Under the pieces are notes generated by a model, which was not told where the DNA came from, did no database searches, and saw only the letters and a list, made by a program, of their open reading frames with translations. Shown here piece by piece: positions 7,863 through 18,023 of a stretch of 64,000 nt of DNA. The first letter of the stretch is position 1; every line of letters begins with the position of its first letter. The position numbers were made by a program, and so were the translations under genes. The DNA is from Thermosipho ferrireducens (GTDB lineage: Bacteria; Thermotogota; Thermotogae; Thermotogales; Fervidobacteriaceae): the NCBI RefSeq assembly GCF_017358165.1, contig NZ_CP071446.1:1054001-1118000 (forward strand), written 5' to 3'.

Positions 7863-10529
7863 TTATTCACTTTTAATTGGTATTTCAAATAAAAAAGCAT
7901 TTCCATTTTCATCAGGTTCAACCCATATTTTTCCACCATGTTCATCTTCTATTATTTTTTTGCATATTGGAAGACCTAACCCGGTACCCTGAACTTTAGT
8001 TGTAAAAAATGGGGTAAAGAGTTTTTCCAGAATATCATGTGTTAATGGTTCGCCTTGATTCCATATGCGGACTTTTACCCCTTTAAGGCTTCTTTCTATG
8101 GAGAGTTCTATTTTTCCTCCAGAAGGTGTTTCATCGAGAGCATTTTGTAATAAATTTATGAGCACTTGCTTTATTCTCGAACGATCAGCTGTGACTTCTA
8201 TAATTTCTGATTCGGCTTTAAATTCAAAAAGAATATTTTTTGATTTGATTTTTTCTTCATGTAAAAGATATACTTCAGAAATAACTTCATTGATATTGAA
8301 TGTAGTAAATTCAATTTTCTTTGCATCTCTGCTAAATTCTAAAATTTCGGAAACTATTTCTTCCAGGCGTATAATTTCGTCAGATATAATCTTTAAATAT
8401 CTTTTTCGAGCTTTTTCATCATCAGCATATTTTTCCAGACGTTTCACAAATCCACCCAGGACTGAAATGGGGTTTCTAAGCTCATGTGCTACTCTTGCGG
8501 CCATTTCACCTAACGCTGCTAACTTTTCCTGGCGTTTTCTTTCTCTTTCAAGCATTACTCGTTCAGTTACATCTTCAAATGTGACTATAGTTCCTCTCAG
8601 CATCAAATGCTCAACATCCCATAGTGGAGAAATGTGAATATCATAGAATTTTTCGTGTCCTGCAATAGGTATAAGGTAACTTGATAGTTGAATTTCTTCT
8701 TTTAACTTTAAAACCTCTTCAGCCATACCTTCAATATCTTCAAATTCTGTACCTAACTTCCCCAGTTTTTGACCTATCATATGTTCTTTTGCTCTACCAA
8801 AATAAGTCTCCGCCTTTTTGTTCCATTCAGTAATAAGACCTTTTTTGTCTAAAACAACAACTGCTGCTGAGAGATTTTGCAAAACAGATTCTGAAAAATC
8901 TCTTAGATATTCTATGAGATTTTTTTGTCTTTCAAGGCTGATAGTTTTTGCTTTTAACTCTTCATATCCGGTTGCGTTCTCTATTGCCAATCCTGCACTA
9001 TCGGAAATTATCCTTAATATTTCTACATCTGCTGGAGTTATAGGATGTTTGGAGTATTTATTATCTAAAATAACAACTCCTATTGTCTCGCTTTTACCCA
9101 CAAGTGGTGCTATTACAAATTCTTCAACATCAAGCAATGGAATTAAGAAATCCAGAGAACTTTCAGATTCCTGTATAATTCTATTATTTATATGAACAAC
9201 TTTTCGTCTTATAACTGCACGTTCCAGAAATCTATGAGAGCGATATGGAAAAATCATTCCATTGATTTTTTGGGATAGGACATTATCAGTGATTAATGAA
9301 AGGGCTTCTTCGCGAAGATATTGCACAATGTCTGCATACCTCATGGCGCGTTGATTTGCTTTCTTCCATATAGTTTCTACTTCCTTCTCGTTCGCAGGTC
9401 CCACCCAGGCTTTTCCAATCAAAACATCTTTTTTTTGATCTTTTAATAATAAAAGCGCGCGATTAAACCCCAGGGTGCGCCCAGAAGTTAGTCCAATTAA
9501 TAAAATTTTTAGTACGTTGTTCACATCGTAACTACTTCGCATTGCCTGGCTTATATAATGAACAACATTCATCTTTCGTAGTTGATCTTTCTGGGAAAAT
9601 ATTAATTTTTCATGCTCTTCCTTCAGCATTTTTAGATTTTCTATTTCGTGTTTTAGTCTTTCATAATAACTTAATCTTGTAGAAGCTAAAGAAAATCTTT
9701 TAGCCGCATCGTTTGCTATTTCTAAATCCATCACTTCAAAACTCTTTTCTGCCGTATAGCCTGTTTCATGAAATTTGTTGAAAAAAACTATCCAGAATAT
9801 TTCTGTTTCAATTTTTATAGGAATGGATAGATACGATTTTATTTCGAAATTCAACGGATTGTATTCAAAAGATGGTTTAATAGTTATTGAAGGTTCTTTT
9901 GTAAATACTTGAAAAGCAAAATCAGATAACCCTGGAATTAACATGTTTTTCAAATTTGAAGGAATTGAAGAAATGACTTTATAATCTTCTTTTGACTTTT
10001 TTGCCATTATAACCAATTCACTTTTAATTGTTTCGAATATGGTTTTCATAAAGTTTTCGAGTAGAACGTTATTATCAGGTGCATGTTCAAACATATCTGT
10101 AATTTCCAGAAGTTTCTGCATTCTGAACAGTCTCTTTTTTGTGTATAAATATTCATATGACAGAAAAAATACGAGTGAAAAACTATTAACTATACTTTCA
10201 AACTCATCTTTTATAGGAGCATGTGTAAGAAATGCTCCAATGATATGAGAGTTTACTGATAGTATTCTTATGTAATAATTTTCTCCATTTATTTTTATGA
10301 TTCTGTTCTTGAATGCTACATGTTTATATTTTGTTGATAATAAAGCTTTATTTCCTGTTATTATTCTAAAAATGTCTTTATTTTTCTCATAAATTGCGAA
10401 TATAACGTAATCTGTGCGTAAAATATACGCCATTTTTTTCATTAGTTGTTCTAATTTTTCATTTGGATAACCATTATTTACCAATTCTTTAGTAGCTGCA
10501 TAAATTAAATCGTACGGAAACTCTTTCAT
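7863..10529 (-). CDS. Soluble multi-GAF/PAS sensor histidine kinase
   Basis: 888 residues without a membrane segment. Two or three GAF-like sensor domains occupy about residues 1-540, with a coiled-coil stretch near 290-320. A PAS domain lies at about 550-665 (VVVLDKKGLITEWN). A HisKA domain follows with phospho-acceptor H682 in AHELRNP, then a HATPase domain with N796 in NLLQNALDE and the GTGLGLPI ATP-lid motif. The signal must be cytoplasmic, perhaps small molecules or redox state bound by GAF/PAS. No response regulator is adjacent, so its partner is elsewhere. It follows hpf after a terminator, so it probably has its own promoter. ATG behind AAAGGAG. Confidence 0.9.
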   Translation of the reverse strand: MKEFPYDLIYAATKELVNNGYPNEKLEQLMKKMAYILRTDYVIFAIYEKNKDIFRIITGNKALLSTKYKHVAFKNRIIKINGENYYIRILSVNSHIIGAFLTHAPIKDEFESIVNSFSLVFFLSYEYLYTKKRLFRMQKLLEITDMFEHAPDNNVLLENFMKTIFETIKSELVIMAKKSKEDYKVISSIPSNLKNMLIPGLSDFAFQVFTKEPSITIKPSFEYNPLNFEIKSYLSIPIKIETEIFWIVFFNKFHETGYTAEKSFEVMDLEIANDAAKRFSLASTRLSYYERLKHEIENLKMLKEEHEKLIFSQKDQLRKMNVVHYISQAMRSSYDVNNVLKILLIGLTSGRTLGFNRALLLLKDQKKDVLIGKAWVGPANEKEVETIWKKANQRAMRYADIVQYLREEALSLITDNVLSQKINGMIFPYRSHRFLERAVIRRKVVHINNRIIQESESSLDFLIPLLDVEEFVIAPLVGKSETIGVVILDNKYSKHPITPADVEILRIISDSAGLAIENATGYEELKAKTISLERQKNLIEYLRDFSESVLQNLSAAVVVLDKKGLITEWNKKAETYFGRAKEHMIGQKLGKLGTEFEDIEGMAEEVLKLKEEIQLSSYLIPIAGHEKFYDIHISPLWDVEHLMLRGTIVTFEDVTERVMLERERKRQEKLAALGEMAARVAHELRNPISVLGGFVKRLEKYADDEKARKRYLKIISDEIIRLEEIVSEILEFSRDAKKIEFTTFNINEVISEVYLLHEEKIKSKNILFEFKAESEIIEVTADRSRIKQVLINLLQNALDETPSGGKIELSIERSLKGVKVRIWNQGEPLTHDILEKLFTPFFTTKVQGTGLGLPICKKIIEDEHGGKIWVEPDENGNAFLFEIPIKSE

Positions 10530-10569
10530 AATTAGACTCCTTTCAAGTTGCCTGATATAATTCTACCAC

Positions 10570-10597
10570 AAAAAAAGCCCCTTTACGGGGCTTTTGG
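10570..10597 (-). terminator. Rho-independent terminator after hpf
   Basis: An AAGCCCC/GGGGCTT stem with a 5-base loop, followed on the minus strand by a run of T. It lies directly after the hpf stop and before the histidine kinase start, so it separates the two transcription units. Confidence 0.85.
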
Positions 10598-10602
10598 TTT
10601 TA

Positions 10603-11133
10603 TCATTCTACGAATTCGTAAAGTATAAGTGTTCCATCGTGCCTTTTAAGTATTAAATTTATTTCATCGGTGTCCATGTTTCTAAAGAGGAAAAACTCGT
10701 GATTCATTACTTCCATTTGTTCCAAAGCCTCTTCTACGCTTGTAATCATAAGACCCAATCTTTTTATAGAAGAAATTTTGTCTTGTTCTTTTTTTATTGG
10801 CATTTCCTCGGTGAATGTTTTTCCTAAACCTTTGTTATTGGATTTGTGTCTTGGTCGGACATAATCTTTTTCCCTTTTTATCTTTTTTTCAAAAGCATCT
10901 GATAATTTGTCTATTACAGTGTAAATATCTGGATCTTGCTCTGTAACTATTAAATCTTTTCCAAGGTAATGAACGGAGAATTTTCCAACAAAATTTGTGG
11001 CGTCTTTTTCAAATTTGATTTCCAAATGTACACTGTCATTTAAAACTCTGTCGATTTTTTCCAGCCTTTTTTCAAGGTAAGTGGTCATAGCATTTGTGAA
11101 ATCAAATCCTTTTACTGATAGTCTGTAATCCAT
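10603..11133 (-). CDS. hpf: Ribosome hibernation promoting factor, long form
   Basis: 176 residues. The N-terminal S30AE/RaiA-type domain (1-100; FTNAMTTYLEKRLEKI, DPDIYTVIDKLSDAFEKKI) binds the 30S decoding region. The C-terminal domain (about 120-176; SVEEALEQMEVMNHEFFLFRN) mediates dimerisation of two 30S subunits into 100S ribosomes. This is the long HPF that forms 100S particles without RMF. ATG follows TAGGAGGTG with ideal spacing. It is the last gene before a strong terminator, downstream of degV and a membrane-protein gene. Regulation is not visible. Confidence 0.95.
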   Translation of the reverse strand: MDYRLSVKGFDFTNAMTTYLEKRLEKIDRVLNDSVHLEIKFEKDATNFVGKFSVHYLGKDLIVTEQDPDIYTVIDKLSDAFEKKIKREKDYVRPRHKSNNKGLGKTFTEEMPIKKEQDKISSIKRLGLMITSVEEALEQMEVMNHEFFLFRNMDTDEINLILKRHDGTLILYEFVE

Positions 11134-11144
11134 GATGTCACCTC

Positions 11145-11660
11145 CTAAGAATCGGTAAAACCTTCCCGGTTTTTTGATCTAACGGCTTCGTTTAAGTTTG
11201 GAGCAAGTTCCACTGTGTAAAAAGTTAAAGTAAGAATAACAAATATTACTGACATCCAGGGATTAGGGATTAACGTTTCTGTTTCGTTGTTTTCTTTTTT
11301 AAAAAATTTTTCTACGGTTAATATCAACGATAGCACGAGAATTCCCGGGATAATAAAAACGTAAGGTATAAAATATCCAATAAGAATAAATACAATTGAG
11401 AGTATCACGTATAAATATATAATTATTTCAAATTTACTGTTGTTTTTTAAGATCACAGAATACCACTTCCAGGAGAATATTAAACATCCTAAAACTCCCA
11501 GAAGATAAATAGTGTTGGATATCTTTAAAAATTCAGACTTAAAAAATACATTCGAAAAGACGTTGGTTGTAAAACCAATTGAAAAGAGTAAAGCATTGAA
11601 TGTTACGAAATCATTGGAAGGGATTTTCTTTGAGAAAAGTTCTGTGAGATATTTTTCCAT
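11145..11660 (-). CDS. Uncharacterised integral membrane protein, 171 aa
   Basis: I recognise no family. About five hydrophobic segments are visible (roughly residues 20-36, 47-65, 78-92, 94-114 and 133-150), with a charged loop KKFFKKENNETE. The gene lies between degV and hpf in the same direction. Its start is unclear. The ATG at 11660 has no Shine-Dalgarno at proper distance. A very strong GGAGGGAGGAGG lies upstream, close to an in-frame CTG at 11675, and a GGAGG/CCTCC hairpin spans the interval. Either CTG initiation or an ATG controlled by the hairpin is possible. Confidence 0.7.
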   Translation of the reverse strand: MEKYLTELFSKKIPSNDFVTFNALLFSIGFTTNVFSNVFFKSEFLKISNTIYLLGVLGCLIFSWKWYSVILKNNSKFEIIIYLYVILSIVFILIGYFIPYVFIIPGILVLSLILTVEKFFKKENNETETLIPNPWMSVIFVILTLTFYTVELAPNLNEAVRSKNREGFTDS

Positions 11661-11666
11661 GTATAC

Positions 11667-11682
11667 GGAGGTCAGTGCCTCC
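11667..11682 (-). promoter_or_regulatory. Hairpin over the ribosome-binding region of the 171-aa gene
   Basis: GGAGG and CCTCC arms with a 6-base loop lie between the strong Shine-Dalgarno and the ATG at 11660. The stem would occupy part of the purine-rich site. Seen directly; a regulatory role is inferred and weak, since the stem is only 5 pairs. Confidence 0.3.
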
Positions 11683-11692
11683 TCCCTCCTTT

Positions 11693-12511
11693 TTATTTAC
11701 TTACAACTATACCGAAAACTTTAGGACCAGTATGAACACCTATGGATGGCCCTATTCGTGCAATGTCTTTTATTCCAAAATACTTCTGAATTTTCTGTAT
11801 GTACTCTTTAACAACTTCGCCTCCGTACCCTGAAACAAAATACGGTTTTTCTATTTTATGTTCTTTTATAAATTTTTCAGCTATTTCTATTATTTTATCA
11901 ACAACACTTGTCATTTTTCTCGCCATTCCTATTGATGCCACTTCACCTTCCTCGTCTACTGTTAGTATTGGTTTAATTCTAAGTAACTTTCCTAATAATG
12001 CTTTTGCTTTACCGATTCGTCCTCCTTTTTCCAGATACTCTAATGTCCCAACAGCAAAAATTAACATGGAATTATTTTTATGTTTATCCACGATTTCCTG
12101 GGTAATAACATTTCCTGAGTCTACCTCATCAAACAATCTTTTTAAAATACAATAAATTTCCACACTTGCAGTTTTCGAGTCTAAAACAGTAACCTTATCA
12201 GACATAGGCTCACATATGCTTTTAAGCATGTTATACGTTCCGCTTAACCTGCTCGATATTGATAATACATAAATATGGTCATATTCTTTGTAAAGTTTTT
12301 TGATAAGTTCTTCTGCTTCTTTTGGGTTTGGTAAAGATGTGGCGAAATCTTTTGCGGTTTCTATTTTTTTGTAGAAAGTGTTAACATTAATGTCCACTTT
12401 GTCTTTGTACTCAGCTCCATCAAGAAATACTCTTAGCGGAATACTGTAAACAGGATATTTTAGGTTAGTTGTTGGAATGTCACACGATGAATCCACGACA
12501 AAAGCTACCAT
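11693..12511 (-). CDS. DegV family fatty-acid-binding protein
   Basis: 272 residues with the two-domain DegV/FakB fold. The N-terminal domain begins VAFVVDSSCDIP and has SSRLSGTYN, the loop that binds the fatty-acid carboxylate. The second domain has EYLEKGGRIGKAKALLG, LRIKPILTVDEEG and GPSIGVHTGPKVFGIV. Members bind free fatty acid for phosphorylation by a FakA-type kinase. No FakA lies in the window. It follows atpC by 11 bases and probably shares the ATP synthase transcript. Family call firm; in vivo ligand inferred. Confidence 0.9.
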   Translation of the reverse strand: MVAFVVDSSCDIPTTNLKYPVYSIPLRVFLDGAEYKDKVDINVNTFYKKIETAKDFATSLPNPKEAEELIKKLYKEYDHIYVLSISSRLSGTYNMLKSICEPMSDKVTVLDSKTASVEIYCILKRLFDEVDSGNVITQEIVDKHKNNSMLIFAVGTLEYLEKGGRIGKAKALLGKLLRIKPILTVDEEGEVASIGMARKMTSVVDKIIEIAEKFIKEHKIEKPYFVSGYGGEVVKEYIQKIQKYFGIKDIARIGPSIGVHTGPKVFGIVVSK

Positions 12512-12522
12512 AATAATCCCCC

Positions 12523-12807
12523 CTATTTCCCCATAAAATGATGGGGATCAATTTCTTCAGGCAAACGTGCATCTTCCGTTACAATTATAACATTTTCTCC
12601 ATCACAATGAACAAATCCATCGTTTATCATATATTCAAAGGTTTCGTTGTCATCAGTTTTAGTTATTATTTTGTCGATTTTTAGTTTCCCTATAATAGGT
12701 GCCCTATTTCTTAAGACTCCCATTTCTCCTTCAATAGTTTTAAAAGTAACAATTGATACACTTTTGTCAAAAACTAACCCTTCTGGAGAGTATATTTTTA
12801 ACCTCAA
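12523..12807 (-). CDS. atpC: ATP synthase epsilon subunit, short form
   Basis: F1 central-stalk subunit. I place the start at TTG 12807 because AGGAGGTG lies 7 bases upstream. An earlier in-frame ATG would run into atpD and adds 17 residues unlike the family. The resulting 94 residues form only the N-terminal beta sandwich (LKIYSPEGLVFD, TIEGEMGVLRNRAPIIG, DGFVHCDGENVIIVTEDA). The helical C-terminal hairpin that inhibits ATP hydrolysis in about 130-residue epsilons is missing. The protein ends just after the sandwich, and no frameshifted continuation is evident before degV. Probably a genuine short epsilon as in some thermophiles. Confidence 0.9.
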   Translation of the reverse strand: MRLKIYSPEGLVFDKSVSIVTFKTIEGEMGVLRNRAPIIGKLKIDKIITKTDDNETFEYMINDGFVHCDGENVIIVTEDARLPEEIDPHHFMGK

Positions 12808-12854
12808 AAAATTACACCTCCTGAGAAAAGAATGTCGCGCGAGTCTTATAAGAC

Positions 12855-14279
<1,425 letters not shown>

Positions 14280-14296
14280 TCACGCTCCTTTGGGAA

Positions 14297-15118
14297 TTAT
14301 TCCTCACTTAAAGCCTGGGCTCCAGAGACAATTTCTATAAGTTCTTGAGTAATTGATGCCTGCCTTTCCTTATTGTATTCAAGCGTAAGTTCACTTATTA
14401 CTTCACTTGCATTTTCAGTAGCGTTTCTCATAGCATTTTGCCTTGCGTACAGTTCACTAACTTTTGTTTCGAAAGCAAGAGAATAAATAGTTGCGGCAAC
14501 GTAAAATTCGATAATGGAAGATGTTAACTCTTCAATATCTGGTTCATACTCGTATCTTGAAGTTTTCAAAGGAGATTTATCAATGGGGGTAATTTTTACT
14601 GTTTCTGGCTTTTGGATAAGTCTATTTTTAAAACTTCCATATACGATGTAAATTGTTCCAATATTTTCTGCAACAATATCTTTCATCAAGGTTTTTGCGA
14701 AATCAAATGTTGGGATTTCATATACCCTTTCATATATTCGATGAATTTTTGGGTGTTTTTTGAAAAAAGGTATATTTTTTGTTCCAACTGCATATATTCG
14801 TTCAATATTTTCTTTATCTATAACTTTCAAAGCTTCACGAGCTATTTCTGAAGGGAATGCGCCACATAATCCCATGTCCGTGGACAAAACTATCACAGCC
14901 TTTTTGCCAGAACCCGTTAAAAAAGGATGTGAACTTTCTATTTCGATGTTTTCAAGTAGTCTTTTAGTTTCTTTAAGAAACATTCTTACATCTTGAAGTT
15001 TTTTTTCAATTTTTTTAACTCTTGCTGTGGCGACCATTTCCATAGCTTTTGTGATTTTCATTAAAGATTCTGTGGATTGTACTCTTCTTTTTATTTGAAG
15101 CAGCTTACCACGACTCAT
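14297..15118 (-). CDS. atpG: ATP synthase gamma subunit
   Basis: Rotary shaft of F1, 273 residues. Conserved termini: N-terminal KRRVQSTESLMKITKAMEMVA and C-terminal ENASEVISELTLEYNKERQASITQEL, which pair as the long coiled coil. The central Rossmann-like domain includes STDMGLCGAFPSEI. ATG behind a GGGAAGTGA site, 6 bases after atpA. Normal in length. The C-terminus SGAQAL is the usual ending. Part of the single ATP synthase operon. Confidence 0.96.
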   Translation of the reverse strand: MSRGKLLQIKRRVQSTESLMKITKAMEMVATARVKKIEKKLQDVRMFLKETKRLLENIEIESSHPFLTGSGKKAVIVLSTDMGLCGAFPSEIAREALKVIDKENIERIYAVGTKNIPFFKKHPKIHRIYERVYEIPTFDFAKTLMKDIVAENIGTIYIVYGSFKNRLIQKPETVKITPIDKSPLKTSRYEYEPDIEELTSSIIEFYVAATIYSLAFETKVSELYARQNAMRNATENASEVISELTLEYNKERQASITQELIEIVSGAQALSEE

Positions 15119-15124
15119 TTGTTA

Positions 15125-16648
15125 TCACTTCCCTAAGAACTTGACAAAATCAGATTTAAACTCTTCGATTGCATTTTTAATTTTCGTTTCTAATTCTTCT
15201 GTGATTCTTTTTTCTTTACGTATTTCATCAAGAATATCGCCCTTTTCCTCATGCATGAACTGAAGTAATCTTTTTTCAAACAGCTGTACAGTATCAAGAG
15301 GAAGATCGTCTAAATATCCATTTATACCAGCATAAAGAACCACTACCTGTTCTTCTACTTCTAAAGGTGAATATTGCTCCTGCTTCATTAATTCCATAAG
15401 TCTTTGCCCTCTTGTTATCTGGGCTTGGGTTGCGGCGTCAAGCTCTGTGGCAAACTGAGCGAACGTTTCGAGTTCCTGATACTGAGCTAAATCAAGTTTT
15501 AGAGAACCAGCTACTTGTTTCATAGCTTTTACCTGTGCTGCTCCTCCAACACGAGATACGGATAAACCAATATTTACTGCAGGTCTTTGACCGGCGTAGA
15601 ACAAAGATGGTTCAAGATATATTTGACCATCTGTTATGGAAATGACATTAGTGGGTATATAAGCTGATATATCATTAGCTTGTGTTTCTATTATTGGAAG
15701 CGCAGTTAGTGAACCCCCACCGTATTTTTCGTCAAGTCTCGCGGCTCTCTCAAGAAGTCTTGAGTGGAGGTAAAAGACATCTCCAGGGTAAGCTTCTCTT
15801 CCCGGTGGTCTTCTCAATAAAAGGGAAAGTTGCCTATAAGCAACAGCGTGTTTTGAGAGATCATCATAAATTACTAATGCATCTTTTCCTTTATACATAA
15901 AGTATTCTCCCATAGCACAACCAGCATAAGGAGCAATGTATTGTAATGCAGCATTATCAGCAGCGCTGGCAACTACCACAGTTGTGTATTCCATAGCTCC
16001 GTGTTGCTTTAATCTATCAACTAATCGTGCAATAGCAGAGGCTTTTTGCCCAATAGCAACATATATACAGTAAACACCTTTTCCTTTTTGGTTTATGATG
16101 GTATCAATTGCTATAGCAGTCTTTCCAGTTTGTCTGTCACCTATTATAAGTTCCCTTTGACCTCGACCAATTGGTATGAGAGCGTCTATTAACTTAATAC
16201 CAGTTTGAAGAGGTGTATCAACTGGTTTCCTATAAATAACACCAGGAGCTTTAACCTCAATATCTCTATATTCGGATGTTTCAATTGAGCCAAGTCCATC
16301 CACAGGTTCTCCTAATGGGTTTACCACTCTTCCAAGAAGTGCTTCACCAACAGGAACCTGCATTATTCTATTTAATCTTTTTACTGTGTGACCTTCCTTT
16401 ATATTTTTATAATCTCCAAGAATAATAATACCTACATTGTCTTCTTCGAGATTAAATGCGATACCAATTGTGCCAGTTTCAACAAATTCCACCATTTCAT
16501 TAGCCATCACATTATTTAATCCGTAAGCTCGAGCAATACCATCTCCAACTTGGATGACCTTTCCTACATCTTCTAAATTTATTTCTTCTTTAAATTCTTC
16601 AATTTTTGTTTCGAGTACTTTTACTAATTCCCCGGGATTGATTCTCAA
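15125..16648 (-). CDS. atpA: ATP synthase alpha subunit
   Basis: Non-catalytic nucleotide-binding F1 subunit, 507 residues. Walker A is GDRQTGKT (170-177), Walker B-like [12 protein letters not shown], and the conserved [15 protein letters not shown] lies in the C-terminal half. It starts at TTG behind AAAGGGGTG. The arginine finger region SVSRVGG is intact. It follows atpH by 4 bases. Confident; nothing unusual. Confidence 0.98.
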   Translation of the reverse strand: MRINPGELVKVLETKIEEFKEEINLEDVGKVIQVGDGIARAYGLNNVMANEMVEFVETGTIGIAFNLEEDNVGIIILGDYKNIKEGHTVKRLNRIMQVPVGEALLGRVVNPLGEPVDGLGSIETSEYRDIEVKAPGVIYRKPVDTPLQTGIKLIDALIPIGRGQRELIIGDRQTGKTAIAIDTIINQKGKGVYCIYVAIGQKASAIARLVDRLKQHGAMEYTTVVVASAADNAALQYIAPYAGCAMGEYFMYKGKDALVIYDDLSKHAVAYRQLSLLLRRPPGREAYPGDVFYLHSRLLERAARLDEKYGGGSLTALPIIETQANDISAYIPTNVISITDGQIYLEPSLFYAGQRPAVNIGLSVSRVGGAAQVKAMKQVAGSLKLDLAQYQELETFAQFATELDAATQAQITRGQRLMELMKQEQYSPLEVEEQVVVLYAGINGYLDDLPLDTVQLFEKRLLQFMHEEKGDILDEIRKEKRITEELETKIKNAIEEFKSDFVKFLGK

Positions 16649-16652
16649 GGTT

Positions 16653-17219
16653 TCACCCCTTTCTCAAAGAAAAGACTCCTCTACCAACCTTTTCAAGCCT
16701 TCCTAATATGGATACATCCAATTTTTTTCCTGCAAATTCCAGAATGACTCCTGCAAGTATTCTTTCATCTAAAAATGTCTCAATAACTGCTTCTTTGCCA
16801 GTGTATTTTTTTACGAAAGCTGAAATTGCTTCTTCTTCATCGGGTGTTAGCGTATAAGCGGATGTTACTTTAACCGGTATTTTGTTTTGAGATTCTATAG
16901 CGGCGTATTTGTAAAGCGAAGCCATTTGTGGGATATATTTTTGCCTTTTATTATTAAATATAATTTTTACAAACTTGAAAAATACAGAATCAACTTTTAT
17001 ACTTTTATCTACTTTTTTTGAGAGTTCTTCAAATAGGTTTTCGATAAAAGTTAAGTGTTTTTCAACACGCACAGTGGGATTATTTAGATAAAAAGCATAC
17101 ATAGTGTAAAGTTCTTTGAGTAATTGAATGTAAAAGGCATATTCTTCTTCTTTTTTATATTTTTTAGCTACCAATAATAAAGCTTTCACATATTTACTGG
17201 CTACTATTGAATATCTCAT
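16653..17219 (-). CDS. atpH: ATP synthase delta subunit
   Basis: Peripheral-stalk OSCP-type subunit, 188 residues, normal length. An N-terminal helical domain ([33 protein letters not shown]) is followed by a C-terminal domain with [15 protein letters not shown] and [22 protein letters not shown]. It joins the top of F1 to the b subunit. Its ATG overlaps the atpF stop by 4 bases. Sequence is less conserved than alpha or beta, but length, motifs and position agree. Confidence 0.94.
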   Translation of the reverse strand: MRYSIVASKYVKALLLVAKKYKKEEEYAFYIQLLKELYTMYAFYLNNPTVRVEKHLTFIENLFEELSKKVDKSIKVDSVFFKFVKIIFNNKRQKYIPQMASLYKYAAIESQNKIPVKVTSAYTLTPDEEEAISAFVKKYTGKEAVIETFLDERILAGVILEFAGKKLDVSILGRLEKVGRGVFSLRKG

Positions 17220-17701
17220 TTTTTATACCCCTTTAATATTTTCAAAAGATATTCGCGTTTGGCTTTTTCATCAAGGGTACCTTTTAATATTTTAAATGCC
17301 AAAGCAATGGCTAATTCTCCAGCTTTTTCTTCGACTTCTTTTATCATTTCTATACGTTCTCGTTCGATTTGTTCTCTGGCAGAAATCAATATCTTGTCCG
17401 CTTCATCATCAGCCTTTGTTTTTGCATCCTCTATTATTTTTTTAGCTTCTTCCTTAGCTTTTTTAATAATTTCTTCTGCCTTTTCACGGATTTCATGCAA
17501 TTCTTTAGTGGCTTCTTCTTTGATTTTTTCAGCGTCTTTTCGAAGCTTTTCAGCTGCATTAATTTCATCTTCTATTTTTTTCTTTCGGGCATCTAAGGTT
17601 TCGAAATACTTGTCGTATAGGAAAACTTTCAAAATGTATAGTAGCAAAAGAAAAGACATCAGTTGTATTACTGACGTCAGGTTAATTTCAAACATATCCA
17701 T
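17216..17701 (-). CDS. atpF: ATP synthase b subunit
   Basis: 161 residues. One N-terminal membrane helix (about 8-28, VIQLMSFLLLLYILKVFLY) is followed by a long, highly charged helix of heptad/hendecad character (KKKIEDEINAAEKLRKDAEK onward). This forms the dimeric peripheral stalk that contacts delta. Only one b gene is seen, so the stator is probably a homodimer. Spacing of 15 bases to atpE and a 4-base overlap with atpH keep it within the operon. Confidence 0.95.
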   Translation of the reverse strand: MDMFEINLTSVIQLMSFLLLLYILKVFLYDKYFETLDARKKKIEDEINAAEKLRKDAEKIKEEATKELHEIREKAEEIIKKAKEEAKKIIEDAKTKADDEADKILISAREQIERERIEMIKEVEEKAGELAIALAFKILKGTLDEKAKREYLLKILKGYKK

Positions 17702-17716
17702 ATTAATCGCCTCTCA

Positions 17717-17971
17717 TTATAAAGTAAGGAGTATTAAGAAAGCAACAAGCAAAGAATATATTCCTGTTGATTCTGCAACTGCGTCTGCCAGCAACATACG
17801 GGTGGTAATAGTACCAACCATTTCAGGCTGCCTTGCCATGGAGTCCATTGCGTGAGCTCCTATGTTACCTTCACCGATACCAGGACCTATAGCCCCTATT
17901 CCCATACAAAGCCCTGCACCAATAGCTTTTCCCATAACCACCAATGCTTGTGCTATACTGAGTTCTTCCAT
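17717..17971 (-). CDS. atpE: ATP synthase c subunit, sodium-type with two carboxylates
   Basis: 84 residues, two membrane helices forming the rotor ring. The polar loop is ARQPE (46-50). The second helix carries the ion-binding E67 in AVAESTGIYS with S68, T69 and Y72, the set seen in sodium-binding c rings such as Ilyobacter tartaricus (E65, S66, T67, Y70). At the first-helix position where Ilyobacter has Q32, this protein has E34 (GPGIGEG). A Glu here is the two-carboxylate motif known from Fusobacterium nucleatum. A sodium-coupled synthase is therefore likely, although ion use was not measured. Near-usual length and clear operon position. Confidence 0.95.
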   Translation of the reverse strand: MEELSIAQALVVMGKAIGAGLCMGIGAIGPGIGEGNIGAHAMDSMARQPEMVGTITTRMLLADAVAESTGIYSLLVAFLILLTL

Positions 17972-18023
17972 AAAACTCTACCTCCTTTTAATTAGTATTG
18001 ATGATTTTCTTCTCACGATAATT

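Noticed and set aside
17259..17855. 198-residue open frame on the + strand
   Set aside because: Antisense to the highly charged atpF helix and atpE; the Ser/Phe-rich translation is a composition shadow.
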